Shown: in pieces, positions 42,782-51,134 of the stretch | Layout of the letters: each line of letters begins with the position of its first letter | Position numbering within the stretch: position 1 is the first letter of the stretch | Origin: Roseivivax sediminis | Lineage (GTDB): Bacteria > Pseudomonadota > Alphaproteobacteria > Rhodobacterales > Rhodobacteraceae | Reading direction: 5' to 3' | DNA length: 64,000 bases | NCBI RefSeq assembly: GCF_900112685.1 | Contig: NZ_FOMS01000012.1 | Location: 62,001-126,000 of the forward strand | Notes under the pieces: generated by a model | Told to the model about the DNA's origin: nothing | Database searches by the model: none | What the model saw: only the letters and a program-made list of their open reading frames with translations | Made by a program: the position numbers and the translations under genes

Positions 42782-44854
42782 ATGCCTGAAGATATGCGGA
42801 GCAGCACGCCAATCCTGCCGACCGACCGCCACGCCACGGCCAAGCGCGTCCGCGAGAAGGTGGCCGATTTTCACAATGCCGGGGCCTTCGAACCCGAACA
42901 GCCGAACGGCGACGAGGCCGCGCCGTACCTTTTCAGCTTCACCAAGGGGCTCGAACACGACGCGCACGGCCTTCTCATCGACGACGCGCATTTCGCCGCG
43001 TTCCGCACCGGCACGCTGTCGGCAGATCCCAAGATCTTCGAGCAGGTGCCATTGGTGAACCGCAAGGAGGTCTTTCCCGGCCACGGCGCGTTCCCGGACG
43101 CCTTCGGCGATCCGGTGCGCAAGTGGGAGAGCCCGACCGCCGGCTTTTGCTACGTGCTGCAGGGCCCCGATCCGCAGGCGATCAAGATGCCGCCGGCGCC
43201 GGCCGCCGGCAGCGACGAGCTTGCCGCAGAGATGGCCGAAGTCTACCAGATGGCGCTGCACCGGGATCTTCCGGTCGCGGCCTACATGGAGGAGAGCCTC
43301 GTCGACGCGCTCGACGATCCTTTCGCCAGCGCCTCTTTCGGCGCGGTGGAGGCGGCGAGCGGGACCCTCTCGACCCTGCGCTGGTTCGCCGGCAAGACGG
43401 AGTTCGGAGACGGCGCACCGGACGTGGCGCTGACGCCGGAGGTCGCCGCGCACCGCCGCTGCGGCCAGGCGCAGACCCCGGCCTCGCTGTTCCGCGGCGT
43501 GGGCGAGGGCACGCAGGACGGCCCGTTCGTGTCGCAGTTCATGGTGGTGGGCACCAGGGCCCCGAAGGCCGACAGGCCCGGCAGGGCCAGCGGCAAGGTG
43601 CGGTACGGCAACCAGGTCCTGCCGCAGATTGTCCGGATGGCCCATCCCCACGTAGACTACATGACCGCCTGGGGCGACTGGTTGGACGTACAGAACGGGC
43701 TGCATGCGCGCCGCCTGAACGAGCTGACGGGCAAGTCGGAATTCGTCACCGACGCGGACGGTATCGTGCACCGGCCGATCGCGACGCTTCGGGATCTGGC
43801 GACCTACGTGCACGACGATGCGCTCTACCAGGCGTATCTGAACGCCGCGCTCATCCTGCTGTCTGAAGGGGCTGAGACGGACCGGGGCATTCCCTACCAC
43901 GGCTCCGCGCACAACCTGTTCGGCGGCAACCAGGCGCCCTTTGCCGTCTTCGGCGGGCCGCACCTGCTCACGCTGGTGACGGAAGTGTCGAGCCGGGCGC
44001 TGCGCGCGGTCCGGGCCAACAAGTTTTCCATCCATCGCCGGCTGCGGCCCGAGGCGCTCGGCGGGCTCTTCCACATGGTGCTGAGTGGTTACACGCCGAA
44101 CGGGGCGGACGAATTCGGTGGCGACGACGACACCGATCTGCGGCGGACGGCGCGGGCGCAGTTGGCCGACAAGATCGCGCCCTACACCCATCCGACCGAC
44201 AAGCCACCGCGCGAGCCCGGACTCTACAAGATCCTCGAGAAGGTGCGCGAGCACAACGGGGCGACGGGGCATGCCCCGAGCTGGCTGTTGCCCATGGCCT
44301 TCCCCGAAGGATCGCCCATGCACCCGGCCTACGGCGCGGGCCATGCGACCGTGGCGGGGGCCTGCGTGACGGTGCTCAAGGCGTTCTTCGAGATGAACGC
44401 TTACGACGACAGCGGGAAGAAGACCGGACGCAAGCTCTTCGTCGATCCCGCCGACACGGAGACCGACGCCAATGTCGCCTACGTGCCGGTGGCGGCGAAC
44501 GCTCAGGACCCGCACGCGCGGCTGAAGGCGCTGGAGATCCCTTGCGGGCTGACGCTGGTGGGTGAGCTCAACAAGCTGGCCTGGAACATCTCCAACGCGC
44601 GCAACATCGCCGGGGTGCATTACTACACCGACTACATCGAGTCGCTGCTTCTGGGTGAGGCGATTACCATCGGCATCCTGCGCGAGCAGATGTGCACCTA
44701 CGATCCCGAGGAAAAGGTGTCGATGACGCTGCCGCTCTTCGTGCCGCGGCGGCTGCCGGCGGTGCTGCTCGGCGGGTCCGACATCAAGCCGGACGACGTG
44801 GTCGAGGAGATCGTGATCCGCTCCGACGGGACGCTGGCGCTGCCGCAGCACTGA
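42782..44854 (+). CDS. Vanadium-dependent haloperoxidase
   Basis: A 690-residue enzyme of the algal-type vanadium haloperoxidase branch, which uses hydrogen peroxide to oxidise bromide or iodide. Vanadate ligands and contacts by family comparison: K414 and R422 in KFSIHRRLRPE, G520-H521 in HPAYGAGHAT, R607 and the axial H613 in NARNIAGVHYYTDY. H514 of algal bromoperoxidases is also kept. The serine that hydrogen-bonds vanadate in algal enzymes is alanine here (A519). No signal peptide is visible, so a cytoplasmic location is likely unless exported otherwise. It has its own promoter and a following terminator. Confidence 0.92.
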   Translation: MPEDMRSSTPILPTDRHATAKRVREKVADFHNAGAFEPEQPNGDEAAPYLFSFTKGLEHDAHGLLIDDAHFAAFRTGTLSADPKIFEQVPLVNRKEVFPGHGAFPDAFGDPVRKWESPTAGFCYVLQGPDPQAIKMPPAPAAGSDELAAEMAEVYQMALHRDLPVAAYMEESLVDALDDPFASASFGAVEAASGTLSTLRWFAGKTEFGDGAPDVALTPEVAAHRRCGQAQTPASLFRGVGEGTQDGPFVSQFMVVGTRAPKADRPGRASGKVRYGNQVLPQIVRMAHPHVDYMTAWGDWLDVQNGLHARRLNELTGKSEFVTDADGIVHRPIATLRDLATYVHDDALYQAYLNAALILLSEGAETDRGIPYHGSAHNLFGGNQAPFAVFGGPHLLTLVTEVSSRALRAVRANKFSIHRRLRPEALGGLFHMVLSGYTPNGADEFGGDDDTDLRRTARAQLADKIAPYTHPTDKPPREPGLYKILEKVREHNGATGHAPSWLLPMAFPEGSPMHPAYGAGHATVAGACVTVLKAFFEMNAYDDSGKKTGRKLFVDPADTETDANVAYVPVAANAQDPHARLKALEIPCGLTLVGELNKLAWNISNARNIAGVHYYTDYIESLLLGEAITIGILREQMCTYDPEEKVSMTLPLFVPRRLPAVLLGGSDIKPDDVVEEIVIRSDGTLALPQH

Positions 44855-44882
44855 CGCCGGAACGCACGACACCACCGGCCCG

Positions 44883-44915
44883 CGCCGCGACCCGAAAGGG
44901 CCGCGGCGTTTCTCG
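44883..44915 (+). terminator. Terminator after the haloperoxidase gene
   Basis: CGCCGCG (44883-44889) pairs with CGCGGCG (44902-44908); within the loop CC-GAAA-GG can also pair. A T-rich stretch follows directly. It starts 28 bases after the haloperoxidase stop and separates it from the bet genes. Confidence 0.7.
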
Positions 44916-44936
44916 TTCGTCTTTGCAAGGCGCTAT

Positions 44937-44954
44937 TGATTGACGAGTCAATCA
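44937..44954 (+). promoter_or_regulatory. BetI-type operator upstream of betC
   Basis: TGATTGACGAGTCAATCA is a perfect 18-base inverted repeat, 49 bases before the betC ATG. It resembles TetR-family BetI boxes (TTGA...TCAA arms), and a -35-like TTGACG at 44940-44945 lies within it. Repression by a BetI encoded elsewhere and relief by choline would be the expected behaviour. Confidence 0.75.
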
Positions 44955-45003
44955 GCGACCTGTAACGCTGCCGAGGACGGACATGCGCACAAGGGAGGCC
45001 GGC

Positions 45004-46512
45004 ATGGCGAAGCCCAACATCCTCGTTCTGATGGTGGATCAGCTGAACGGGACGCTGTTTCCCGACGGGCCGGCCGACTGGCTTCACGCGCCGAACCTCA
45101 AGCGGCTGGCGGCGCGCTCCACCCGGTTCCGGAACGCCTACACGGCCTCCCCTCTCTGCGCGCCGGGGCGGGCGTCGTTCATGTCCGGCCAGCTTCCGAG
45201 CGTCAGCCGGGTCTACGACAACGCCGCCGAGTTCTCCTCGGACATTCCGACCTATGCCCATCACCTGCGGCGCGCGGGGTACCAGACGTGCCTGTCGGGC
45301 AAGATGCATTTCGTCGGGCCGGACCAGCTGCACGGCTTCGAGGAGCGTCTGACCACCGACATCTACCCGGCCGATTTCGGCTGGACGCCCGATTACCGCA
45401 AGCCGGGGGAGCGGATCGACTGGTGGTACCACAACCTCGGCTCGGTCACCGGCGCGGGCGTGGCGGAGATCTCCAACCAGATGGAATACGACGACGAGGT
45501 TGCCTACGAGGCGGAGCGCAAGCTCTATGACCTCTCGCGCGATCACGATGCGCGGCCCTGGATGCTGACGGTCAGCTTCACGCATCCGCACGATCCTTAC
45601 GTCGCGCGCCGCAAGTACTGGGATCTCTACGCGGAGTGCGAGCACCTGCAGCCGGAAGTGCCGGCCTTCGATTACGAGGACCACGACCCGCATTCCAAGC
45701 GCATCTTCGACGCCAACGACTGGCGCAAGTTCGACATCACCGAGACCGATATCGAACGCTCGCGCCGCGCCTACTTCGCCAACATCTCGTATCTCGACGA
45801 CAAGATCGGCCAGATCCTCGACGTGCTGGAGCGCACGCGGCAGGAGGCGATCGTGGTCTTCGTGTCCGATCACGGGGACATGCTGGGCGAGCGGGGGCTG
45901 TGGTTCAAGATGTCGCTCCACGAGGGTTCCGCCCGCGTGCCGCTGATGATCTCCGCCCCGGACATGGAGCCGGGACTGGTGGAGGCGCCGGTGTCGACCA
46001 TCGACGTCTGCCCGACGCTTTGCGATCTCGCCGGCGTGTCGATGGCCGAGGTGATGCCCTGGACCGAGGGCGAAAGCCTGGTGAAGCTGGGGCAGGGCGG
46101 CGCGCGGAAGAGCCCGGTGGCGATGGAATACGCCGCGGAGGCCTCCTATTCGCCGCTGATCGCGCTGCGCGAGGGGCGGTGGAAATACACCAATTGCGCG
46201 CTCGACCCCGAGCAGCTTTTCGACCTCGAGGCCGATCCGCACGAGCTGACCAACCTCGCCGAGGATCCCGAACATGCCGCGGTGCTGGAGCGCTTCCGCG
46301 AGATGGCGGCCCTGCGCTGGGATCTCGAACGTTTCGACGGCGAGGTGCGGCAGAGCCAGGCGCGCCGCTGGGTGGTCTACGACGCGCTGCGCCAGGGCGG
46401 CTATTACCCGTGGGACTTCCAGCCGCTCAAGACCGCCTCCGAGCGGTACATGCGCAACCACATGGATCTGAACATCGTCGAGGAGAGCCAGCGCTTCCCG
46501 CGCGGCGAGTGA
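45004..46512 (+). CDS. betC: Choline-sulfatase
   Basis: A 502-residue sulfatase that hydrolyses choline-O-sulfate to choline and sulfate. The formylglycine cysteine is C52 in SPLCAPGRASF (motif CxPxR), the N-terminal metal aspartate is in LVLMVDQLNG, and FVSDHGDMLGERGLWFKMS supplies further metal ligands. Length equals characterised BetC. The ATG at 45004 was chosen because GGGAGG precedes it; an upstream ATG at 44983 lacks one. A BetI-like operator lies upstream and betB starts directly after the stop. An anaerobic or FGE-type maturase is not in the window. Confidence 0.95.
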   Translation: MAKPNILVLMVDQLNGTLFPDGPADWLHAPNLKRLAARSTRFRNAYTASPLCAPGRASFMSGQLPSVSRVYDNAAEFSSDIPTYAHHLRRAGYQTCLSGKMHFVGPDQLHGFEERLTTDIYPADFGWTPDYRKPGERIDWWYHNLGSVTGAGVAEISNQMEYDDEVAYEAERKLYDLSRDHDARPWMLTVSFTHPHDPYVARRKYWDLYAECEHLQPEVPAFDYEDHDPHSKRIFDANDWRKFDITETDIERSRRAYFANISYLDDKIGQILDVLERTRQEAIVVFVSDHGDMLGERGLWFKMSLHEGSARVPLMISAPDMEPGLVEAPVSTIDVCPTLCDLAGVSMAEVMPWTEGESLVKLGQGGARKSPVAMEYAAEASYSPLIALREGRWKYTNCALDPEQLFDLEADPHELTNLAEDPEHAAVLERFREMAALRWDLERFDGEVRQSQARRWVVYDALRQGGYYPWDFQPLKTASERYMRNHMDLNIVEESQRFPRGE

Positions 46513-47973
46513 ATGATGAGCTACGACACGAAGCCGAATGCCAGCCATTTCGTGGACGGCCAATACGTCGAGGACACGGACGGCGAGCCGATCGAGGTGA
46601 TCTATCCCGCCACCGGTGAGGTGATCGCGACCGTGCACGCCGCGACCGACGCCGTGATCGAGCGTGCTTTCGAAAGCGCGCGCGCCGCGCAGGAAGCGTG
46701 GGCGGCAACGTCGCCGCGCGAGCGCGGCCGGGTGCTGACCCGCGCCGCGCAGCTCCTGCGCGAGCGCAACCGCGAGCTGTCGGAACTGGAGACGCGCGAC
46801 ACCGGCAAGCCGCTGCAGGAAACGCTGGTCGCGGACGCGACCTCGGGCGCCGATGCGCTGGAATATTTCGGCGGCATCGCGGCGGGCCTGACCGGCGAGC
46901 ACATTCCGCTGGGTGAGGACTGGGCCTACACGATCCGCGAGCCGCTCGGCGTCTGCGTCGGCATCGGCGCGTGGAACTATCCCACGCAGATCGCCTGCTG
47001 GAAGGCGGGCCCGGCGCTCGCCTGTGGCAACGCGATGGTGTTCAAACCCTCCGAGACGACGCCGCTGTGTACGCTGAAGGTGGCGGAAATCCTCGTGGAG
47101 GCGGGGCTGCCCGCCGGCCTGTTCAACGTGGTGCAGGGGGCGGGGCCGGTGGGCGCCGCGCTCACCACCGATCCGCGCGCCGACAAGGTGTCGCTGACGG
47201 GATCGGTGCCGACGGGGCGCAAGGTCTATTCCGCCGCCGCCGAGAGCATGAAGCACGTCACGATGGAGCTTGGGGGCAAGTCCCCGATGCTGGTCTTCGA
47301 CGATGCCGATCTCGAGGATGCGATCGGCGGCGCGATCCTTGGCAACTTCTATTCCTCGGGCCAGATCTGCACCAACGGCACGCGGGTCTTCGTGCAGAAG
47401 GGCCTGCGCGAGCGGTTCGTCGCGCGCATGGCCGAGCGGATGCAGGGCGCGGTGATCGGCGATCCGCTGGACGAGGAGACGAATTTCGGCCCGATGGTCT
47501 CGGCGCGGCAGATGGAGATCGTGGAGCGCTACCTGAAGATCGCCGAGGACGAGGGCGCCCGGCGCGTCTGCGGCGGCGAGCGGCTGGACCGGCCGGGCTA
47601 CTGGCTGACGCCGGCGCTCTTCGACGGCGTGACCGACGAGATGACCATGGCGCGCGAGGAGATCTTCGGGCCGGTCCTTTCGGTTCTGGAATTCGTGGAC
47701 GAGGACGAGGGCATCGCGCGCGCCAACGCGACGGAGTTCGGGCTGTCCGCGGGTGTGTTCACACGTGACATCTCCCGCGCGCACCGGGTGATCGGGCGGC
47801 TGCGGGCCGGGACCTGTTTCATCAACTCCTACAACGACGCGCCGGTGGAGATGCCCTTCGGCGGCGTGAAGATGTCGGGGATCGGCCGCGAGAACGCCAA
47901 GGCGGCGATCGAGCATTACAGTCAGGTGAAGTCCGTCTACGTGCGGATGGGGCGCGTCGAGGCGCCGTTCTGA
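46513..47973 (+). CDS. betB: Betaine-aldehyde dehydrogenase
   Basis: A 486-residue aldehyde dehydrogenase that oxidises betaine aldehyde to glycine betaine with NAD(P)+. The catalytic glutamate is in [10 protein letters not shown], the cysteine in [11 protein letters not shown], and [20 protein letters not shown] is the coenzyme segment. It begins immediately after the betC stop and is followed by a 252-base structured spacer before betA. Confidence 0.96.
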   Translation: MMSYDTKPNASHFVDGQYVEDTDGEPIEVIYPATGEVIATVHAATDAVIERAFESARAAQEAWAATSPRERGRVLTRAAQLLRERNRELSELETRDTGKPLQETLVADATSGADALEYFGGIAAGLTGEHIPLGEDWAYTIREPLGVCVGIGAWNYPTQIACWKAGPALACGNAMVFKPSETTPLCTLKVAEILVEAGLPAGLFNVVQGAGPVGAALTTDPRADKVSLTGSVPTGRKVYSAAAESMKHVTMELGGKSPMLVFDDADLEDAIGGAILGNFYSSGQICTNGTRVFVQKGLRERFVARMAERMQGAVIGDPLDEETNFGPMVSARQMEIVERYLKIAEDEGARRVCGGERLDRPGYWLTPALFDGVTDEMTMAREEIFGPVLSVLEFVDEDEGIARANATEFGLSAGVFTRDISRAHRVIGRLRAGTCFINSYNDAPVEMPFGGVKMSGIGRENAKAAIEHYSQVKSVYVRMGRVEAPF

Positions 47974-47974
47974 G

Positions 47975-48007
47975 GGCATCTCATCCGCCCTTGCGGGCGT
48001 CTTCGAG
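47975..48007 (+). repeat. 33-base repeat, copy 1
   Basis: Identical over 33 bases to 51092-51124. It contains a hairpin CGCCC-TTGC-GGGCG and starts just after the betB stop. Confidence 0.8.
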
Positions 48008-48125
48008 CCGACCGCCGGCCCCGGAATGGCGGGCCGGTCGAGGGGCGGATGCGAGAAAGAATTTGCTGAGAGGCGCCCCGGAGGCAGGTCTGCCCCACGA
48101 GGCGCCATGTCGAGTGTGATGGGCC

Positions 48126-48202
48126 CGCCACCCGAGCCTCAAGGACGCTGCGCGCCGCCTGCCGGCGGTGGCCTGACGGCCATCCTTGACCCTCGGGCGG
48201 CG
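48126..48202 (+). other. Multibranch inverted repeat between betB and betA
   Basis: A 20-base arm at 48126-48145 pairs with 48183-48202 at 17 of 20 positions. The enclosed loop holds two further perfect hairpins: CCGCC-TGCC-GGCGG (48155-48168) and GGCC-TGAC-GGCC (48170-48181). The whole folds as a three-way junction ending 23 bases before the betA ATG. Together with the 33-base repeat it fills most of the 252-base spacer, which has no open frame worth calling. Confidence 0.6.
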
Positions 48203-48225
48203 CGCCGTGGCGGGAGACGGGTGTG

Positions 48226-49866
48226 ATGGAAGCGGATTACGTGATCGTCGGGGCGGGCAGCGCGGGCTGCGCCATGGCCTTTCGGCTGGCCGAGGCCGGC
48301 AAGTCGGTGATCGTGGTGGAGCATGGCGGCTGGGACGGCGGCCCGTTCATCAACATGCCAGGCGCGCTCAGTTACCCGATGAACATGAAGCGCTACGACT
48401 GGGGCTATTTGTCCGAGCCCGAGCCGCATCTCGGCGGGCGGCGGCTGGCGGCGCCGCGCGGCAAGGTGATCGGCGGGTCGTCCTCGATCAACGGCATGGT
48501 CTACGTGCGCGGGCACGCGATGGACTATGACCACTGGCGCGACCAGGGCGCGGACGGCTGGGGCTATGCCGACGTGCTGCCCTATTTCAAGCGTCTGGAG
48601 ACGAGCCATGGCGGCCAGGAGGGCTGGCGCGGCACGGACGGGCCGCTGCATGTGAGCCGCGGCAAGCGGGACAATCCGCTGACCCGCGCCTTCGAGGCGG
48701 CGGGCCGCGAGGCCGGTTACGAGACCACCGCCGATTACAACGGCGAGAAGCAGGAAGGCTTCGGCCCGATGGAGGCGACGATCCATCGTGGCGCGCGCTG
48801 GTCGGCGGCGCGGGCCTATCTGCGTCCGGCGCAGAAGATGGGGGCGGTGCTGCATCGCGGGATGGTCACGCGCGTGGTCATGGACGAGGGGCGCGCAACC
48901 GGCGTCGAGGTGGAGCGCGGCGGCGCGCGAGAGATCGTGCGCGCCCGTGCGGAGGTGATCCTGTCGGCCTCGGCCTTCAACACGCCGAAGCTTCTGATGC
49001 TGTCGGGGATCGGGCCGGCGGCGCACCTGGCCGAGCACGGCATCGACTTGGTCGCCGACCGTCCGGGCGTCGGCGGCAATCTGCAGGACCACCTGGAGCT
49101 CTATCTGCAAATGGCGGCGACGCAGCCGGTGAGCCTGTTCAAGTACTGGAACCTTGCGGGGAAGGCCTATGTCGGGGCGCGCTGGCTCCTGACGCGGACG
49201 GGGCCGGGGGCGTCGAACCAGTTCGAGAGCGCGGCCTTCATCCGCTCGAAGGCCGGCGTGCAGTACCCTGATATCCAGTATCATTTCCTGCCGATCGCGG
49301 TGCGCTACGACGGCCAGGCGGCGGCCGAGGGGCACGGTTTCCAGGCGCATGTGGGGCCGATGCGTTCGGCCTCGCGCGGGTCTGTGCGGCTGACCTCGGC
49401 CGATCCGGCGGCGGCGCCGGAGATCCGCTTCAACTACATGAGCGAGGCGAGCGACTGGGAGGATTTCCGCACCTGCATCCGGCTGACGCGCGAGATTTTC
49501 GCGCAGCCGGCCTTTGCCCCCCATGCCGGCCACGAGATCCAGCCGGGCGCGGCGGTGCAGTCGGATGCGGAACTCGACGGCTTCATCCGCGAGCATGTGG
49601 AGAGCGCCTATCACCCCTGCGGCACCTGCCGGATGGGGCGGCGCGACGATCCCGGCGCGGTGGTCGACCCCGAGGGCCGGGTGATCGGGGTCGAGGGGCT
49701 GCGCGTGGCCGACAGTTCGGTCTTTCCGCGCATCACCAACGGCAACCTCAACGGGCCGTCGATTCTCGTGGGCGAGAAGATCGCCGATCACGTGCTGGGC
49801 CGGCGCCTGCCGCCCGAGAACGCGGCGCCGTGGATTCATCCGGAGTGGCAGACCGAGCAGCGCTGA
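48226..49866 (+). CDS. betA: Choline dehydrogenase
   Basis: A 546-residue GMC-family flavoprotein that oxidises choline to betaine aldehyde at the membrane. The FAD motif is [21 protein letters not shown], the GMC signature [18 protein letters not shown] follows, and the catalytic histidine lies in [12 protein letters not shown] near the C-terminus. The ATG at 48226 was chosen over a GTG directly before it. With BetC and BetB it completes choline-O-sulfate to glycine betaine, an osmoprotectant and carbon source. Confidence 0.95.
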   Translation: MEADYVIVGAGSAGCAMAFRLAEAGKSVIVVEHGGWDGGPFINMPGALSYPMNMKRYDWGYLSEPEPHLGGRRLAAPRGKVIGGSSSINGMVYVRGHAMDYDHWRDQGADGWGYADVLPYFKRLETSHGGQEGWRGTDGPLHVSRGKRDNPLTRAFEAAGREAGYETTADYNGEKQEGFGPMEATIHRGARWSAARAYLRPAQKMGAVLHRGMVTRVVMDEGRATGVEVERGGAREIVRARAEVILSASAFNTPKLLMLSGIGPAAHLAEHGIDLVADRPGVGGNLQDHLELYLQMAATQPVSLFKYWNLAGKAYVGARWLLTRTGPGASNQFESAAFIRSKAGVQYPDIQYHFLPIAVRYDGQAAAEGHGFQAHVGPMRSASRGSVRLTSADPAAAPEIRFNYMSEASDWEDFRTCIRLTREIFAQPAFAPHAGHEIQPGAAVQSDAELDGFIREHVESAYHPCGTCRMGRRDDPGAVVDPEGRVIGVEGLRVADSSVFPRITNGNLNGPSILVGEKIADHVLGRRLPPENAAPWIHPEWQTEQR

Positions 49867-49938
49867 CACTTGATCCGGATCAAGGACTCGAGCGCCGCGG
49901 GCGGGACAGAGTGCGCGCATCCAGAGAGGAAGAGCGCC

Positions 49939-50208
49939 ATGACACACACGCCCCACCGCCTTGCCGAAGAGTTCCCGGCCTTTCGCGAAACGATTGCCGA
50001 GCTGCGGCGCAGCGATGCGCATTTCGCCAAGATCGCTGCGGAGTACGAGGCCGTGAACGACGAGATACACCTCGCCGAAAGCAACGTGCATCCGATGGAA
50101 GACCTGCAAGAGGTGCACAAGCGCAAGGAGCGCGCGGCGCTCAAGGATGCGATCTACGCGATGCTTACCCGCGAGGGGTTGAAAGAAGAGGCTCGATCCG
50201 AGACGTGA
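49939..50208 (+). CDS. YdcH-type DUF465 protein
   Basis: An 89-residue, highly charged helical protein matching DUF465 (YdcH). It has the usual HRLAEEFPAFRETIAELRRSD start and the HPMEDLQEVHKRKERAALKDAIYAML C-terminal helix, probably a coiled coil. Function unknown; members are frequent downstream of metabolic operons. GAGGAAGAG precedes the ATG at 49939. Its 3' end overlaps the convergent glutathione peroxidase gene by 44 bases. Confidence 0.85.
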   Translation: MTHTPHRLAEEFPAFRETIAELRRSDAHFAKIAAEYEAVNDEIHLAESNVHPMEDLQEVHKRKERAALKDAIYAMLTREGLKEEARSET

Positions 50209-50698
50209 TCGCGGCGGACAGCGGCTGCGTCGACGAGCCCCAGGTCGCCTCGACCTCGCCCGCCGGGTCGATCAGGACCTTGTTGAAGTTCCAGGCGGGC
50301 TCGAACGCCGCCTCCGTCGCGAGCCAGCGGTAGAAGGGGTGCGCGGCGGGCCCGCGAACATGGGTGATCGTGGTCATCGGAAGATCGAGGTTGAAGTTCA
50401 GCGCGCAGAAATCCTTCACCGCTTCGTCGGAGCCGAGCTCCTGGCGGAAATCGTCGGAGGGTACGGCGAGGACGACAAGGCCCCGGTCGCGGTAGCGATC
50501 GTAGAGCGCCTGGAGCGCGTCGTATTGCGGCGTGAAGGCGCAGCGCGAGGCGGTGTTGACCACGAGCACCGGCCGGCCCTTCCAGTCGTCGCTGTCGATG
50601 GTGCCGCCGTCGATCGACCGGAAGGTGACACGGTCGAGCGCGGCGGCGGGCAGCGCCGAGAAGAGGGCGAGCGCGAGGGCGGTGAGCAGGCGGATCAT
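50165..50698 (-). CDS. Exported glutathione-peroxidase-family protein
   Basis: A 177-residue thioredoxin-fold peroxidase. Residues 1-20 are a signal peptide ending AAALDR, so it acts in the periplasm. The peroxidatic residue is cysteine, not selenocysteine, in VVNTASRCAFTPQYDALQALY, and the tryptophan segment WNFNKVLIDP is present. Such Cys enzymes generally use thioredoxin-like donors rather than glutathione. The 3' end overlaps the YdcH gene on the other strand by 44 bases. Confidence 0.88.
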   Translation of the reverse strand: MIRLLTALALALFSALPAAALDRVTFRSIDGGTIDSDDWKGRPVLVVNTASRCAFTPQYDALQALYDRYRDRGLVVLAVPSDDFRQELGSDEAVKDFCALNFNLDLPMTTITHVRGPAAHPFYRWLATEAAFEPAWNFNKVLIDPAGEVEATWGSSTQPLSAAITSRIEPLLSTPRG

Positions 50699-50810
50699 GT
50701 GGCCTCCGTCAGTTGACGCCGAGGTAGGCCATGTCCGCCCGGCGTCGAGACGGGACTGGCCAGCGCCGGGCCCGACGTGGCAGAATGCCGCTCTGGCACA
50801 GGAGGATTCC

Positions 50811-51080
50811 ATGGCCGGAGGCTGGACCCGGGACGGCGCCGTCGGTGAGCAGATCGAGGCGTCGATCAACGAGGAACTGGAGCGGTTGCGCGGGCGCGCG
50901 GCGCCGGCGGGCGAGAGCCGGACGCATTGCGCCGAATGCGAGGAGCCGATCCCCGAAAAGCGGCGCCAGGCGCTGCCGGGGGTGAAGCTTTGCATCGACT
51001 GCCAGGAGGAGCGTGACGGCCGCGCGGCGCCGCGCGGCGGGATCAACCGGCGCGGGTCGAAGGACAGCCAGCTGAAATAG
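50811..51080 (+). CDS. DksA/TraR-type zinc-finger protein
   Basis: An 89-residue protein with an N-terminal helix (IEASINEELERLRGRA) and a C4 zinc finger: CAEC near residue 44 and CIDC about 18 residues later, with PIPEKRRQALPGVKL between. This is the short TraR-like form of DksA proteins, which act in the RNA polymerase secondary channel. GGAGG lies ten bases before the ATG at 50811. It is followed by the second copy of the 33-base repeat. Confidence 0.85.
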   Translation: MAGGWTRDGAVGEQIEASINEELERLRGRAAPAGESRTHCAECEEPIPEKRRQALPGVKLCIDCQEERDGRAAPRGGINRRGSKDSQLK

Positions 51081-51091
51081 CGCGGGGGCGG

Positions 51092-51124
51092 GGCATCTCA
51101 TCCGCCCTTGCGGGCGTCTTCGAG
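51092..51124 (+). repeat. 33-base repeat, copy 2
   Basis: Identical to 47975-48007 over 33 bases, including the CGCCC-TTGC-GGGCG hairpin. Here it lies between the convergent DksA-like and kpsC genes. Confidence 0.8.
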
Positions 51125-51134
51125 CGGGCCGCGC

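Noticed and set aside
44698-48108. A very long open frame antisense to betC, betB and the haloperoxidase tail
   Set aside because: It is rich in Arg, Ala and His, runs across several well-supported genes and is a by-product of high GC content with few stop codons.
50165-50698. A selenocysteine glutathione peroxidase
   Set aside because: The active residue is encoded by a cysteine codon and the frame contains no in-frame TGA before the stop.
47975-51124. The repeated 33-base element as a CRISPR array
   Set aside because: Only two copies, 3.1 kb apart, with genes between them and no regular spacers or cas genes.
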